Shown here: positions 5,179-5,610 of the stretch, one piece after another
Layout: each line of letters begins with the position of its first letter
How positions within the stretch are numbered: position 1 is the stretch's first letter
From: Flavobacteriia bacterium
GTDB taxonomy: Bacteria; Bacteroidota; Bacteroidia; Flavobacteriales_D; Crocinitomicaceae
Assembly (NCBI GenBank): GCA_009925805.1
Contig: RFQF01000134.1
Coordinates: forward strand, 1 to 5,610
DNA: 5,610 nt
Direction of reading: 5' to 3'
Position numbers and translations under genes: made by a program
Notes under the pieces: model-generated
Database searches by the model: none
What the model saw: the letters and a program-made list of their open reading frames with translations, nothing else
Told to the model about the DNA's origin: nothing

Positions 5179-5610
5179 AACCCCGCATACTGCTAATATA
5201 CACCGGCGGCACGATTGGAATGATGGCCCACCCCGTAACAGGGGAGCTTCAATCGCTTCGATTTGATTATATCCAACAACAAATACCTGAAATCCAACAA
5301 CTTGCAATCGAGGTTCTTTCGGTGAGTATTGCGCAGCCTCTCGATTCCTCCGAAATGCATCCGAAGCAGTGGATTGAACTTACGGAAATCATAGAAGCTC
5401 ATGCTTCCCATATGGACGGGTTTGTGATATTACATGGTACCGATACCTTAGCTTACACGGCTTCTGCTTTGAGCTTTATGGTGCAGAACCTTGGAAAACC
5501 CATCATCATTACGGGGTCCCAGTTGCCCGTGGGGATATTGCGGTCCGATGGGAAAGAAAATTTATTGGCTGCCCTGGAAATTGCCGCTAAAAAGGACCAG
5601 GAAGGAAATG
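5175..5610 (+). CDS. ansA: Type I L-asparaginase (3' end beyond the window)
   Basis: The first 145 residues of an asparaginase, which hydrolyses L-asparagine to aspartate and ammonia. The active-site Thr lies in YTGGTIGMM (9-17, Thr13 by comparison with the E. coli enzymes). DSSEM (57-61) carries the substrate-binding Ser. HGTDTLAYTASALSF (88-101) supplies the second Thr-Asp pair (Thr90, Asp91). ITGSQLPVGILRSDGKENL (112-130) holds the conserved Lys127. There is no signal peptide, and the N-terminus MKPRILLIYTGG matches the cytoplasmic type I enzymes rather than the periplasmic type II ones. The ATG overlaps the tatD stop as ATGA. Full-length members have roughly 340 residues, so more than half of the gene is missing to the right. 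From memory, tatD followed by this gene is a common order in Flavobacteriia. Confidence 0.93.
   Translation, partial: MKPRILLIYTGGTIGMMAHPVTGELQSLRFDYIQQQIPEIQQLAIEVLSVSIAQPLDSSEMHPKQWIELTEIIEAHASHMDGFVILHGTDTLAYTASALSFMVQNLGKPIIITGSQLPVGILRSDGKENLLAALEIAAKKDQEGN

Noticed and set aside
5193..5411. 72-residue minus-strand frame opposite the asparaginase start
   Set aside because: It is antisense to a strongly conserved asparaginase N-terminus and has no recognisable domain.
1..5610. CRISPR array, tRNA, insertion sequence or defence/toxin system
   Set aside because: No spaced direct repeats, cloverleaf pattern, transposase motifs or known defence domains were seen by eye on either strand.

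Overview
The window looks like chromosomal DNA of a Bacteroidota bacterium, probably Flavobacteriia-like. It has about 40-45% GC, almost no Shine-Dalgarno sites, TAnnTTTG-like promoter boxes close to start codons, and Bacteroidota-style proteins such as a DUF2141 protein and a type I asparaginase gene directly behind tatD. The exception is the first ~330 bases, which are GC-rich (about 58% by hand count) and encode a phage tail/fibre-like protein fragment. This assignment rests on recalled family patterns, not on a search.

Layout. (1) Bases 2-1018 are one open frame made of two unrelated parts: a phage structural-type segment (to about base 331), then in frame the C-terminal third of polyphosphate kinase 1 (PPK1). 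The switch falls exactly at the conserved GTGNFNE motif of PPK1. It is more likely an assembly chimera, or a recombination scar, than a working fusion gene. (2) On the minus strand, reading right to left, are a small secreted DUF2141 protein, an LpxH-like metallophosphoesterase and a PF13528-type glycosyltransferase. The last two overlap by ATGA, and the glycosyltransferase converges on ppk1 with an 11-base overlap. (3) A short divergent promoter region (about 3326-3383) separates this operon from a plus-strand operon. (4) That operon is galE, tatD and a type I L-asparaginase gene cut by the window end, joined by 8-base and 4-base overlaps.

How the genes work together. GalE supplies UDP-galactose for envelope sugars. 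The LpxH-like phosphoesterase and the glycosyltransferase are plausibly envelope lipid or glycan enzymes, and their tight coupling suggests joint expression. TatD and asparaginase look like ordinary housekeeping functions. I see no CRISPR array, tRNA, rRNA, insertion sequence or defence system. Apart from the chimeric junction, the content is conventional; the remaining observations concern gene overlaps, promoter placement and two inverted repeats.
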